Shown piece after piece: positions 1 to 8,264 of a stretch of 64,000 nt of DNA (positions within the stretch are counted from its first letter, which is position 1; each line of letters starts with the position of its first letter). A program made the translations under genes and the position numbers. Origin of the DNA: Myxococcales bacterium (GTDB taxonomy: Bacteria > Myxococcota_A > UBA9042); assembly GCA_009692425.1 (NCBI GenBank), contig SHZF01000010.1, positions 43,440 to 107,439 of the forward strand, written 5' to 3'. The notes under the pieces were generated by a model that was not told the DNA's origin, made no database searches, and was given only the letters and a program-made list of their open reading frames with translations.

Positions 1-938
1 CCATGGCGCACCACAGCCTCGTCTGGCACGGTCAGTTCGCAGTTGCCGCCCGCCTCGGCCGCGAGATCGACGACGACGGAGCCCGGCTTCATCGCCTCGA
101 CCATGTCGGCGAGCCACAGCTTCGGCGCCGGCCGGCCGGGGATCAGCGCGGTCGTGATGACGATATCGACTTCGCGTGCCTGGGCCCGAAACAGCGCCAT
201 TTCGGCGGCAATGAATGCCGGGCTCATCTCCCTGGCGTACCCGCCGCCGCCCTCGCCGTCCTCGGTCACGGTCACTTCGAGAAACTCGGCGCCCATCGAC
301 TTGACCTGGTCGCGCACCGCCGCCCGCGTGTCGAATGCGCGCACCACGGCGCCCATTCCTTTGGCAGCGCCCAGCGCGGCCAGCCCGGCCACGCCGGCGC
401 CGATGACGAGCACCTTGGCGGGCGCGATCTTGCCGGCAGCAGTAATCTGGCCGGTGAAGAAGGAGCCAAACTGGTGCGCTGCCTCGATTACGGCGCGGTA
501 GCCGGCGATGTTCGCCATCGAGGACAGCGCGTCCATCTTCTGGGCCCGCGTGATGCGCGGAATCTGGTCCATCGAAAACAGCGTGATGCCGCGCTGCGCC
601 AACCGATCCAGCAACGCATGGGCGCCCGCCGGCCACACGAAGCTGACGACGGTTGCGCCGGTCCGCAGCAGGTCGCCCTCGTGGCGGCCGAGGTCCGGGC
701 GGTCGTGCAGTGGCCGCACCTTCAGCAACAGGTCCGCGTCGGCATACAGACGCACCGGGTCGGCTTCGAGGCGCGCTCCCGCTGCGGAGTAGGCCGCGTC
801 TGGCAAGCACGCACCGGCCCCGCAGCCCGCTTCCACGGCGACGTCGAAGCCCAACGCGACGAGCTTGCGCACGCTGTCGGGCGTGGCGGCGACGCGGCGC
901 TCGCGCGGATGCGATTCCTTGGGTACGGCGAGGCGCAT
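1..938 (-). CDS. pntAA: NAD(P) transhydrogenase subunit alpha part 1 (partial, 3' end off window)
   Basis: Probable NAD(H)-binding domain I of proton-translocating transhydrogenase, which passes hydride between NADH and NADP+ in the cytoplasm and is coupled to the membrane proton gradient. The frame begins ATG at 938 with MRLAVPKE and keeps the family landmarks: the ITRAQKMDALSSMANIAGYR block near residues 128-148, a Rossmann GAGVAGLAALGAAK loop near 170-185, and DLAAEAGGNCE near the window edge. About 312 codons are present against roughly 380 in the split-subunit form, so only the C-terminal part is missing. Alanine dehydrogenase is related, but the SSMANIAGYR block is typical of transhydrogenase. 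pntAB and pntB would be expected beyond coordinate 1. The upstream neighbour on the same strand ends 158 nt away, so it probably has its own promoter. Confidence 0.88.
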   Translation of the reverse strand, partial: MRLAVPKESHPRERRVAATPDSVRKLVALGFDVAVEAGCGAGACLPDAAYSAAGARLEADPVRLYADADLLLKVRPLHDRPDLGRHEGDLLRTGATVVSFVWPAGAHALLDRLAQRGITLFSMDQIPRITRAQKMDALSSMANIAGYRAVIEAAHQFGSFFTGQITAAGKIAPAKVLVIGAGVAGLAALGAAKGMGAVVRAFDTRAAVRDQVKSMGAEFLEVTVTEDGEGGGGYAREMSPAFIAAEMALFRAQAREVDIVITTALIPGRPAPKLWLADMVEAMKPGSVVVDLAAEAGGNCELTVPDEAVVRH

Positions 939-1096
939 GGGTTCCGGTCGACAAAAGCCGGGCCGCTCGGGCCGCGACCAGGCAGGGGGCCTACAAGAGC
1001 GCAGGATGCGCCGCAGGGCAAGGGGGCGCTGTCACGCGGGCGTCACGACGACATTCGCGCACGCTGATCGCTCGTGCATGGAAGATTCACCGGCTC

Positions 1097-2404
1097 TCAA
1101 CGCTTGAACCAGTCGGCGGGGTCGACCGGCTGGCCGTTGTGGCGAATCTCGAAGTACAGGTAGCGGCCCTTGATGGAGCCGGATGCGCCGACGTCGGCCA
1201 ACCGCTCGCGCGAGGCGATGATCTGGCCGACTTCGACGCGCACGGCTTCGAGGTGGGCATAGACCGTGTGCCAGCCGCGGCCATGGTCGAGGATCACGGT
1301 CTCGCCGTACCCCGTGAGCCAGCCGACATGCGCCACCCGGCCCCAGAACACCGCCCGCACCGCTGCGCCCGGCGCTCCCCACGAGCGATAGTCGAGCCCG
1401 CGGTGCAGCGTGGTCGTGCCGAATTTCGGGTGGCGTACATCGCCGAAGGCCACCTCGACGCGACCGGCAACCGGCGGCAGCAGCTTGCCCTGAACGAGCG
1501 CGAACGTGTACTTGCGCTCCTGCCATTCCTGCAACGTGGCGATGCGCGCAGTCAATTGGCGGTGCGCGGCATCCAGGTCGCGCACGGCGCTTTCGTGAAA
1601 GCGGCGGTCCTCTTCGATGCGCTGGACGAGCAGCACCTTGTCGCTGCGCTCCTGTTCGGCGCGCGCGCGCTCGGTGTGCAGGTCGAGGTCGAGCTTCTCC
1701 AAGCCCGCCAGCGCGACGTTGCGTTCGCGGGTGACGCGGTCGAGGTCGCGCAGGCGTTCGCGGTACTGTTGCAGGCGGGCGCGGTCTGCCACGAGCAGGC
1801 GGCGCAGCAGGCGGTCCTTGACCACGGATTCAGCGAAGTCCTTGGCTCCCAAGGCGAACCGCAGCGTGGGCCACTGGGCGATGCGCAACACGGCACGCAG
1901 CCGATCGCGCACGGCGGCCTGCAACACCCCGAGGTCGGCCGCCGCCTTGGCGCGGCGCATCTCGGTCTGGGTGAGCACATCGGCCGCGCGCGCCCGCTCG
2001 GCCCCTGCCCGCAGCAATCTGGTATCAAGATCGATGACGTCGCGATCGAGACGGTCGAGCGCTTCGAGCAGGCCAAGTTCGGTCTGCAGCACTTTTGCGT
2101 AGCGCGCCGCGACGTCGCCGGGCTCGGCTGCTGCTGCGGACCGTTCGCCACCTGAGATCAGCACGCCGACGAGCCAGGCGAACCGCAGCGCGACGAGCGC
2201 CGGCCACGCAGGCCCGCGGGCAACGGGCCGCCAACGCCACTGCAACGACGTCAGAGCCCGTGCAAAAATAAGTCGATCGCCTGCGCGTCGCCGTGAGTCG
2301 GCTTCAGCCGCGAACTTGGCGACCCAACCTGCGACAAGGGACCGTGCCGAATCACTCTCACGATCCAACTCGTAGAAAGGCAGTCGATTCGGTAATTCTT
2401 GCAC
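1097..2404 (-). CDS. EnvC-like murein hydrolase activator (degenerate LytM/M23 domain)
   Basis: Probable periplasmic activator of cell-wall amidases, working with FtsEX encoded directly upstream. The 435-residue protein has a 68-residue N-terminal stretch, one hydrophobic segment (about 69-86), a long charged coiled-coil region (about 95-300) and a C-terminal LytM domain from about 308. The zinc site is broken: H334 and D338 (HRGLD) and H384 (YAHLE) remain, but the HLH motif is YLY at 415-417, followed by FEIRHNGQPV. E. coli EnvC is similarly altered and acts as a non-enzymatic activator, so I infer the same here. The start is GTG at 2404, 6 nt after the ftsX stop, with GAGG about 5 nt upstream. 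The cytoplasmic extension before the membrane segment is unusual for EnvC, and an internal non-ATG start cannot be excluded. Confidence 0.85.
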   Translation of the reverse strand: MQELPNRLPFYELDRESDSARSLVAGWVAKFAAEADSRRRAGDRLIFARALTSLQWRWRPVARGPAWPALVALRFAWLVGVLISGGERSAAAAEPGDVAARYAKVLQTELGLLEALDRLDRDVIDLDTRLLRAGAERARAADVLTQTEMRRAKAAADLGVLQAAVRDRLRAVLRIAQWPTLRFALGAKDFAESVVKDRLLRRLLVADRARLQQYRERLRDLDRVTRERNVALAGLEKLDLDLHTERARAEQERSDKVLLVQRIEEDRRFHESAVRDLDAAHRQLTARIATLQEWQERKYTFALVQGKLLPPVAGRVEVAFGDVRHPKFGTTTLHRGLDYRSWGAPGAAVRAVFWGRVAHVGWLTGYGETVILDHGRGWHTVYAHLEAVRVEVGQIIASRERLADVGASGSIKGRYLYFEIRHNGQPVDPADWFKR

Positions 2405-2410
2405 GGGCCC

Positions 2411-3313
2411 TCACGTGCGCAGGTAGCGGCCGACGCTCAGCCCGCTGGCGACGAGTCCGACCGCTGGCCCGCCCACGAAAAGCCAGACAACCATGCCAGG
2501 CGGCAACAGCGACCACGGCACGTTGAGCATGTAGACATCGCGCACGAGTCCGCGCAGTTCGAGGTGGAGCCCGCCGAGCAGCAAGGTCGCCAGCACGGCA
2601 CCGCACAGCCCCTGCAGCACGCCCTCGACCAGAAACGGGATGCGGATGAATGTCGGCGTCGCCCCGACCAGTCCGAGGATGTCGATCTCGTCGCGCCGCG
2701 AGAACACGCTGAGCCGGATCGTCGAGAACACGAAGAACATTGCCGACGCCAACAGCACGATCGACAGCACGAAGCCGATCGTCCGCGCAATCTCGACGCC
2801 CGCGAAAAGCAACCGCAACTTTTCTGCGCCAAATGCGACGTCTTCGACGGATTCGACCCCGTGCAGCGTCTTCGTCCACGCCACCAGCGCTTCGACATCG
2901 CCGCGGCTGGCCAGCTCGGCTTCGATCTCGACCTCGAGGACCGGCTGGCCGGGGATCGCGGCCTCGTCGAGCCCTTGCAACAGTTCCGGATCAAGCAGCT
3001 TGCGATTGCGCGCGCGGTCCTGCTCGCGGCTCAGCGCACGCACGGCCCGCACGCCATCGCGCCCGCGCACGCGTTGTTCGACCTGGGCCGCCACCGGCGG
3101 CGGCGTGCCGTCTTTCAGGTACACCTGCACTGTCAGCGATTGGCCAAGCTCGCGCAGCAGGCGGCTCGCATTGAACTGCACCATCGCGAACAGGCCGACG
3201 AGCGTGAGCGCCAGCGCAATCGTCAGCGCGCTCACCGCCGTCAGCCACGGCGATGCGCCCACCAACAGCCAAGCCTGGCGCAACACGTACCGCAGGTGCG
3301 GTCCTCGTTTCAC
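2411..3313 (-). CDS. ftsX: Cell-division ABC transporter-like permease FtsX
   Basis: Membrane partner of FtsE. The FtsEX complex converts cytoplasmic ATP hydrolysis into activation of periplasmic peptidoglycan hydrolases at the septum. The 300-residue length matches the family, and four hydrophobic segments are visible: one near residues 20-45, then a large extracytoplasmic loop, then three in the C-terminal half (about 175-200, 220-245 and 265-290). The start is GTG at 3313, and its GTGA overlaps the ftsE TGA by 4 nt, so translation is probably coupled. An EnvC-like activator follows 6 nt downstream, giving the full E-X-activator set. Confidence 0.92.
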   Translation of the reverse strand: MKRGPHLRYVLRQAWLLVGASPWLTAVSALTIALALTLVGLFAMVQFNASRLLRELGQSLTVQVYLKDGTPPPVAAQVEQRVRGRDGVRAVRALSREQDRARNRKLLDPELLQGLDEAAIPGQPVLEVEIEAELASRGDVEALVAWTKTLHGVESVEDVAFGAEKLRLLFAGVEIARTIGFVLSIVLLASAMFFVFSTIRLSVFSRRDEIDILGLVGATPTFIRIPFLVEGVLQGLCGAVLATLLLGGLHLELRGLVRDVYMLNVPWSLLPPGMVVWLFVGGPAVGLVASGLSVGRYLRT

Positions 3314-4128
3314 GCGTCGCCTCCCTCGTCGAAATCGTCGGCCGCAACCGCAACGGGCCCATCGGGCGACGGATCGACCACAGCCTGTGACGACAACGGC
3401 GACGACGCCAGCGCGACCGGCTGCGACACCCGCGCACTCGGCAGGTCAACCACCGGCCGCGGCTGGCGGGGGCGGTCGTCGGCCAGCCGGCCGCGGTGCA
3501 GCGCCAGCGTCCGCAACCCGTAGCGCTCGATCAGGTGGATGTCGTGGGTCGCCACCACCACGGTCGTGCCGTGGCGGTTGATGTCGGTCAACAATCCCAT
3601 GATCTCGGCGGCGAGTTCCGGGTCGAGGTTGCCGGTTGGTTCGTCGGCCAGCAGGATGGCGGGCTCGTTGACGAGGGCCCGCGCGATCGCAACGCGCTGC
3701 TGTTCTCCGCCAGACAGATCACCGGGCAAGGCGGTAGCGCGGTGCAGCAGGCGCAGGCCTTCGAGCAACTGGTTGACCCGTCGCTCGATCTCGCGGCGCG
3801 GCAGGCCGAGGATCTCCAGCGCAATGGCGACATTGTCGAACACGTTGCGGCGCGGCACCAGCCGGAAGTCTTGGAACACAATGCCGATATTCCGGCGCAG
3901 GAAGGGGATCGACGAATCCCGCAGCACGTGGATGTTGCGGCCGCCGATCAGGATCTGGCCGTCGGTCGCCCGCTCCATCACGAGCAGCAGCCGCAGCAGG
4001 GTCGACTTGCCCGCGCCCGATGGCCCCGTCAGGAACACGAACTCGCCCTCGCGCACCCGCAGCGTCACATCGACGAGGGCCTCGGACCCGTTTGGATAGC
4101 GCTTGTGGACGTGGTACAGCTGGATCAT
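3310..4128 (-). CDS. ftsE: Cell-division ATP-binding protein FtsE
   Basis: Cytoplasmic ATPase of FtsEX. It has a complete ABC core: Walker A GPSGAGKST at about 35-43, Q-loop FQDFRLVP, signature LSGGEQQR, Walker B ILLADEP, D-loop GNLD and the switch histidine in VVATHD. At 272 residues it is about 50 longer than typical FtsE. The extra sequence is a low-complexity Pro/Val/Ala/Asp tail after residue 220, probably disordered and without a recognised domain. It is the first gene of the ftsE-ftsX-envC-like operon. The 258 nt between its start and the divergent barrel gene at 4387 must hold promoters for both, but I could not identify convincing boxes. Confidence 0.95.
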   Translation of the reverse strand: MIQLYHVHKRYPNGSEALVDVTLRVREGEFVFLTGPSGAGKSTLLRLLLVMERATDGQILIGGRNIHVLRDSSIPFLRRNIGIVFQDFRLVPRRNVFDNVAIALEILGLPRREIERRVNQLLEGLRLLHRATALPGDLSGGEQQRVAIARALVNEPAILLADEPTGNLDPELAAEIMGLLTDINRHGTTVVVATHDIHLIERYGLRTLALHRGRLADDRPRQPRPVVDLPSARVSQPVALASSPLSSQAVVDPSPDGPVAVAADDFDEGGDA

Positions 4129-4386
4129 GGCGGGCGTGGACCCTAGCAGACCGCTGGATCGCGCTCAAGGCTGCGGGTTTGCATCGGCGGGCGGCCGAAA
4201 TCCTTGCCGCAAGGGCTTTCGCCGCTGCCCTGGGTGTGGTACACGGCTGCGCGGCTCGCGTTCGGAAGACCTGCGCGCCCCAGCCGCCCGCGAACAAAAG
4301 CTCATTGAATTACGCGGTATTGCGTAGCGGACCGCTGCCCCAGACCGCCCCTCACGCCCGGGTTTCGGGCACGCCAGGAGAGCACG

Positions 4387-5757
4387 ATGAACAAGGTACT
4401 CGCCGCGACGCTGGCCGGCGCAACGCAAATCAGCCGCTTGGCGCTCGCCGGCGCGCTCAGCTTCGCCGTAGCGATCCCCGTCCACGCCACGGAGAGCCGC
4501 GTCAACGCGCTGTCCGCCGGTACGCCGGCTGGCGTGTTCAACGAAAAGTCGGTGACGCTGCGCGACAGTGCGAACATCTATCCGCTGCCGCAGTACATGG
4601 TGACCTACAAGAACTCGGTCGATGTCGATACGACCGCGGTCGACGCCGCCACCGTCGGCGGCGAATACGGGACGATGAACATCCGCTACGCCTTGTCGGA
4701 CGACTCGGTGCTGCTCCTGTTCGGCAAAAAGTCGCCGTGGCGGTCGGTCGAGGGCCTGAAGTCGATCGGCGGCAAGGACGTGATCGCGAATTCTGGGTAC
4801 GCGCCCGGCGTCGATGACCCGACCAAGCACCAATTCGGCATCGGCTTCGGCATGAAGGGAGGCGAATCGCTCCGGTTGGGTGCCACGCTCGCGCTCGGCG
4901 GCCACCGCAACGACGGCTCGGGAACGGCGCCGATCGACGAGAACAGCAACACGTTCATCGACTTCGCGGCGGGTATCGGTTTCGACGTCAACGAAACGAA
5001 CAACCTCGACTTCGGCATCAACCTTGGGCTGGCGTCGATCAACAACCGCGATGCGAAGGGCGCCTCGAACATGCAGGACCGCTACATCGGCGACGGCGCG
5101 AACCTGCACTTCTCACTGATCGGCAAGGGCGAATTCCAGGTGCACCAGATCGCGAAGCTCGTCCCGTACCTGCGCTTCGGCTACGACGGCCGCGGCGTGG
5201 CGCACGTGCAGCGCTCCGAAGACGTGCAGGCGCAGAACGGCAACGATGCCAAGCGCGCCCACCTGACCCACATCGCCATCTCGCTTGGCTCCGATCTGCG
5301 CATCGAACCAGTTGAGGGCGTGACCGTGCAGCCAGGGCTCGGCCTGATGTGGCGGCAGACGGTGCTCAACGGCAACAGCTTGGCGGGCCCCCCGGGCTCG
5401 GGCATCACGGAGAAGGGCGTCGAGAATTCGCGCCAGTTCCTGCCGTACTACGGCTTCGCGGCCGAGGCCAAGGCGTTCGACTGGTGCGTGCTGCGCCTGG
5501 GTGCGCGCCAGACCATCGAGAAGACGGACGAGGACAACACGCTGCCGGCCGCACAGCAGGGCCAGCCGCAGCCCTCGAACGAGCGCCACGTGTCGACCGT
5601 GAGGAACGAGGTCACGACCGGCGTCGGCATCAAGATGATGGGCTGGGACCTCGACGTGAACATGAAGCCCGACTTCTTCAACAACGGCATCCACGCCGCC
5701 ACCGGCAATCCGACAGGCGGGTGGGGCCTCGACTGGGCGCTCGGCTACGACTGGTAG
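4387..5757 (+). CDS. Putative outer-membrane beta-barrel protein
   Basis: A 456-residue exported protein of unknown substrate. It has an N-terminal signal peptide ending near VHATES (about residue 36) and then many short alternating amphipathic strands such as HQFGIGFGMK, LRLGATLAL, NLDFGINLGLA, LVPYLRFGYD and TGVGIKMMGW. It ends in an aromatic C-terminal residue (GYDW), the usual recognition feature for barrel assembly. The strand content would suit a 12-16 strand barrel. The start ATG is preceded by AGGAG 7 nt upstream. The gene is transcribed alone, divergently from ftsE. I recognise no specific family, and the barrel call is inference from pattern. Confidence 0.72.
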   Translation: MNKVLAATLAGATQISRLALAGALSFAVAIPVHATESRVNALSAGTPAGVFNEKSVTLRDSANIYPLPQYMVTYKNSVDVDTTAVDAATVGGEYGTMNIRYALSDDSVLLLFGKKSPWRSVEGLKSIGGKDVIANSGYAPGVDDPTKHQFGIGFGMKGGESLRLGATLALGGHRNDGSGTAPIDENSNTFIDFAAGIGFDVNETNNLDFGINLGLASINNRDAKGASNMQDRYIGDGANLHFSLIGKGEFQVHQIAKLVPYLRFGYDGRGVAHVQRSEDVQAQNGNDAKRAHLTHIAISLGSDLRIEPVEGVTVQPGLGLMWRQTVLNGNSLAGPPGSGITEKGVENSRQFLPYYGFAAEAKAFDWCVLRLGARQTIEKTDEDNTLPAAQQGQPQPSNERHVSTVRNEVTTGVGIKMMGWDLDVNMKPDFFNNGIHAATGNPTGGWGLDWALGYDW

Positions 5758-5960
5758 CCCGGACGTTTCGACCGTTCGCGAAGGCGGGCGTCCCGGTGGT
5801 CCACTGCCGGGGCGCCTGCCACGTTTTTCGCGCCACGGGAACAATCCCGCGCGGCGTTGGGTTCGGTCCTGGGCTGTCGGCGTCTTGTCGCGCCCGGCGA
5901 ATCGGGGCCGCGTCGCTCGTTTGACAGCGCTCTGCGCACGCTCGCACAATCCGACGGTCC

Positions 5961-7052
5961 ATGATGAAACTCTCCATCACTTGCGCTGCCTTTCTCGCAT
6001 CGGGCGTGTTCGGCTTGGCGTGCAACCGCACCGCGCCGCCTGCCGCGGCTCCTCTGGCAGGAACTCCGGCAGCCGCTGAGGCCGCAGGTGGCGCTTTCGA
6101 TCCGGCAGCCGCGCCGACGGCAGTGGCGGTGGCGGGCGGAGAGCCGGTGCGCCTCATTCCCGGCTATGTACGCCCGACCGGCCCCGTGGCGACCGTGAAC
6201 GGCAAGCCGATCCCTGCCGAGAAGTTCAACGCCGAGTTCGACCGTCTGGTCAGCGCTGGCACGCGCATTCCCTCGGACCGCGTGCAGCGAATCGGGCGCA
6301 ACATCGTGCAGAAACTGGTGGATCAGGAACTGCGCGATCAAGCGGTCGCCGAGCACGCCTTGACCCTGACCGAAGACGAGCTCGAGGAGGCGTGGAAAGC
6401 ATTCACGTCACGCTTCCAGGACATGTCGGGGCGCTTCGACGAGTCGGCCTTCCAGGGCGAGTTGCAGCGCAAGCGGACCTCGACGGCAGAGATGCGCCGG
6501 CAGATCGGCACGCAGCGCCTGCAACAAAAGCTGGTCGACAAGCTCGGCAGCGTCACGATGGCGGAGGCGGACCTCAAGGCCTTCTACGACAGCAACCCGT
6601 CCGCGTGGGTCGAGTTGGCGTCGCGCGACGTGCGGCCGCTGCTGGTGCGGGTCGCGCCCGACGGGCCGGACCCTGAGCGCGCCCAGGCGGAGACCCAGGC
6701 CCGCGCCGCCTTTGACAAGCTGAAGAAGGGTGCGGATTTCGAGGAGGTTGCGCGCGACATGGGCCTGCCGCCGATGGGCCCGATCCACCTCGTGCGCAAC
6801 TCCAACGAGCCTGAACTCGAAACGGCGGCCTTCGCTCTCAAGGTGGGTGACGTGTCGGCACCCGTCAAGACGCGCTGGGGCTTCTATGTGCTGCGCCTGC
6901 TGGAGAAGAACGAGCAGCGTGTGCGGCCCTACCCCGAGGTGCGCGACGAGATCCGCCACACGCTTGAGGCGCGCAAGCGTTACCTTGAAGACAAGCGCAT
7001 CGTCGATGATCTGCGGCGCAAGGCCACCATCGCCGAGTCGTTGCCGTTTTGA
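5961..7052 (+). CDS. PpiC/SurA-type peptidyl-prolyl isomerase, probable lipoprotein
   Basis: Probable periplasmic folding factor for outer-membrane proteins. The 363-residue precursor has a signal peptide with Cys at about 21 (GLAC, a weak lipobox because Gly is at -3). It continues with an Ala/Pro-rich linker to about 75, a SurA_N-like helical part (VATVNGKPIPAEKFN to about 205) and a parvulin domain at about 215-330, including RPLLVRVAPD, ADFEEVARD, GPIHLVR and VKTRWGFYVLRLLEK. It ends with a helix rich in Arg and Lys. The aroQ ATG overlaps its TGA by one base. Tandem ATGs at 5961 and 5964 make the exact start unimportant. Membrane anchoring is inferred only from the Cys. Confidence 0.82.
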   Translation: MMKLSITCAAFLASGVFGLACNRTAPPAAAPLAGTPAAAEAAGGAFDPAAAPTAVAVAGGEPVRLIPGYVRPTGPVATVNGKPIPAEKFNAEFDRLVSAGTRIPSDRVQRIGRNIVQKLVDQELRDQAVAEHALTLTEDELEEAWKAFTSRFQDMSGRFDESAFQGELQRKRTSTAEMRRQIGTQRLQQKLVDKLGSVTMAEADLKAFYDSNPSAWVELASRDVRPLLVRVAPDGPDPERAQAETQARAAFDKLKKGADFEEVARDMGLPPMGPIHLVRNSNEPELETAAFALKVGDVSAPVKTRWGFYVLRLLEKNEQRVRPYPEVRDEIRHTLEARKRYLEDKRIVDDLRRKATIAESLPF

Positions 7053-7552
7053 TGGCGCAGGGCATGGCAAGGGCGCGACTCTGGCGCATCGAAGTGCTGC
7101 ATGGCCCCAACCTGAACCGGCTCGGCACTCGTGAACCTGCGCTGTATGGTCGCGCCACGCTGGCCGAGATCGATGCACGCCTCCATGCGCTCGGCCGCGA
7201 ACTGGGCGCAGATGTCGGCACGTTCCAGTCGAACCACGAAGGCGCGCTCATCGACCGGCTGCACGCACAAGGGGACACGGCGGACGCTTTCATCCTGAAC
7301 CTGGCAGGGTATACTCACACGAGCGTGGCGCTGCGAGACGCTGTGCTGGCGGTGGGTGTTCCCGCCGTCGAGGTGCACCTGACGAACGCCGCCGCGCGCG
7401 AACCGTTCCGGCGGGTGTCGCTGCTGACGGGCGTTGCGATCGGGTCCATTGCGGGGCTGGGCGCACTCGGCTACGAACTCGCGCTGCGGGCGCTGATCGA
7501 CCGGTTGCAGACCGGCGCGGAGTCGGCAGGTCCGCAGCACTTCGAACCCTGA
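7052..7552 (+). CDS. aroQ: Type II 3-dehydroquinate dehydratase
   Basis: Third step of the shikimate pathway, dehydration of 3-dehydroquinate to 3-dehydroshikimate in the cytoplasm. All type II landmarks are present: HGPNLNRLG with Arg27, Tyr32 of the ALYG lid as the catalytic base, QSNHEG, the substrate loop NLAGYTHTSVALRDA with His89, and EVHLTN with catalytic His109. It has 166 residues against about 145-150 in the family, the excess being a short C-terminal tail. I chose the ATG at 7052, which overlaps the upstream TGA (TGATG), over the in-frame TTG at 7049. It is probably co-transcribed with the isomerase gene and may also be linked to efp, 32 nt downstream. Confidence 0.93.
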   Translation: MAQGMARARLWRIEVLHGPNLNRLGTREPALYGRATLAEIDARLHALGRELGADVGTFQSNHEGALIDRLHAQGDTADAFILNLAGYTHTSVALRDAVLAVGVPAVEVHLTNAAAREPFRRVSLLTGVAIGSIAGLGALGYELALRALIDRLQTGAESAGPQHFEP

Positions 7553-7584
7553 ACCCGGGCGCGCCCCGGCACGATGCAGGACCC

Positions 7585-8145
7585 ATGTACGATACGTCGC
7601 AATTCCGCAAGGGACTCAAGATTGAGATTGAAGCGCAACCATGGGAAATCGTTGATTTCCAGCACGTAAAGCCGGGCAAGGGCTCCGCCTTCGTTCGCAC
7701 GCGCATCAAGAACCTGCTGACGAACAACACGATCGACCGCACGTTTCGCTCCGGTGACAAGGTCGACATTCCGAACTGCGAAGAAATCCAGGCGGTGTAC
7801 CAGTACTTCGACGGTGCATTCCACTTCATGAACCTCGAGTCGTTCGAGTCGCTCGAGGTCGAACCGGCCGCGATCGGCGATACGAAGAACTTCCTGACAG
7901 AGAACCTCAACGTCGCGATCCTGTTGTTCCGCGGCCGCACCATCGCGATCGATCTGCCCAACTTCATTACGGCGAAGATCACGCATTGCCAGCCGGCCGT
8001 GCAGGGCAACACGGCCCAGGGCGCTACGAAGCCCGTGACGGTCGAGACGGGCTACGTCGTGCAGGTGCCGCTCTACATCACAGAGAAGGACGTCTTGAAA
8101 ATCGATACGCGCGACGGCCGCTACGTCGAACGCGTCGCGCGCTGA
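7585..8145 (+). CDS. efp: Translation elongation factor P
   Basis: Ribosome-binding factor that rescues stalling at polyproline stretches. This is relevant here because TonB and several lipoproteins in the window contain long proline runs. The 186 residues show the normal three-beta-barrel layout: N-terminal KOW-like domain with the loop KPGKGSAF, central OB domain (GDTKNFLTENLNVAILLF) and C-terminal domain (TKPVTVETGYVVQVPLYI). The modification site corresponds to Lys32 in the loop, as in EpmA-type EF-P. I see no modification enzyme gene in this window. The start ATG follows AGGAC at a suitable distance. Confidence 0.95.
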   Translation: MYDTSQFRKGLKIEIEAQPWEIVDFQHVKPGKGSAFVRTRIKNLLTNNTIDRTFRSGDKVDIPNCEEIQAVYQYFDGAFHFMNLESFESLEVEPAAIGDTKNFLTENLNVAILLFRGRTIAIDLPNFITAKITHCQPAVQGNTAQGATKPVTVETGYVVQVPLYITEKDVLKIDTRDGRYVERVAR

Positions 8146-8251
8146 TGACGCGGACTCGCCGCGCCGCGAGGGCGACCCACTTGTTGTTGCAAACGTCCTG
8201 AAAACACGACGTCAAAAATCGGGGAAACCGGTCAGAGCACGGTGACTTGGC

Positions 8252-8257
8252 AGGAGG
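8252..8257 (+). promoter_or_regulatory. Shine-Dalgarno fixing the TPR gene start
   Basis: AGGAGG with 7 nt to the GTG at 8265. The longer frame would begin at TTG 8247, before this site, so GTG is preferred. Confidence 0.8.
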
Positions 8258-8264
8258 AGCGCTC

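Noticed and set aside
653..2155. 500-codon plus-strand open frame
   Set aside because: Antisense to the EnvC-like gene; no family match.
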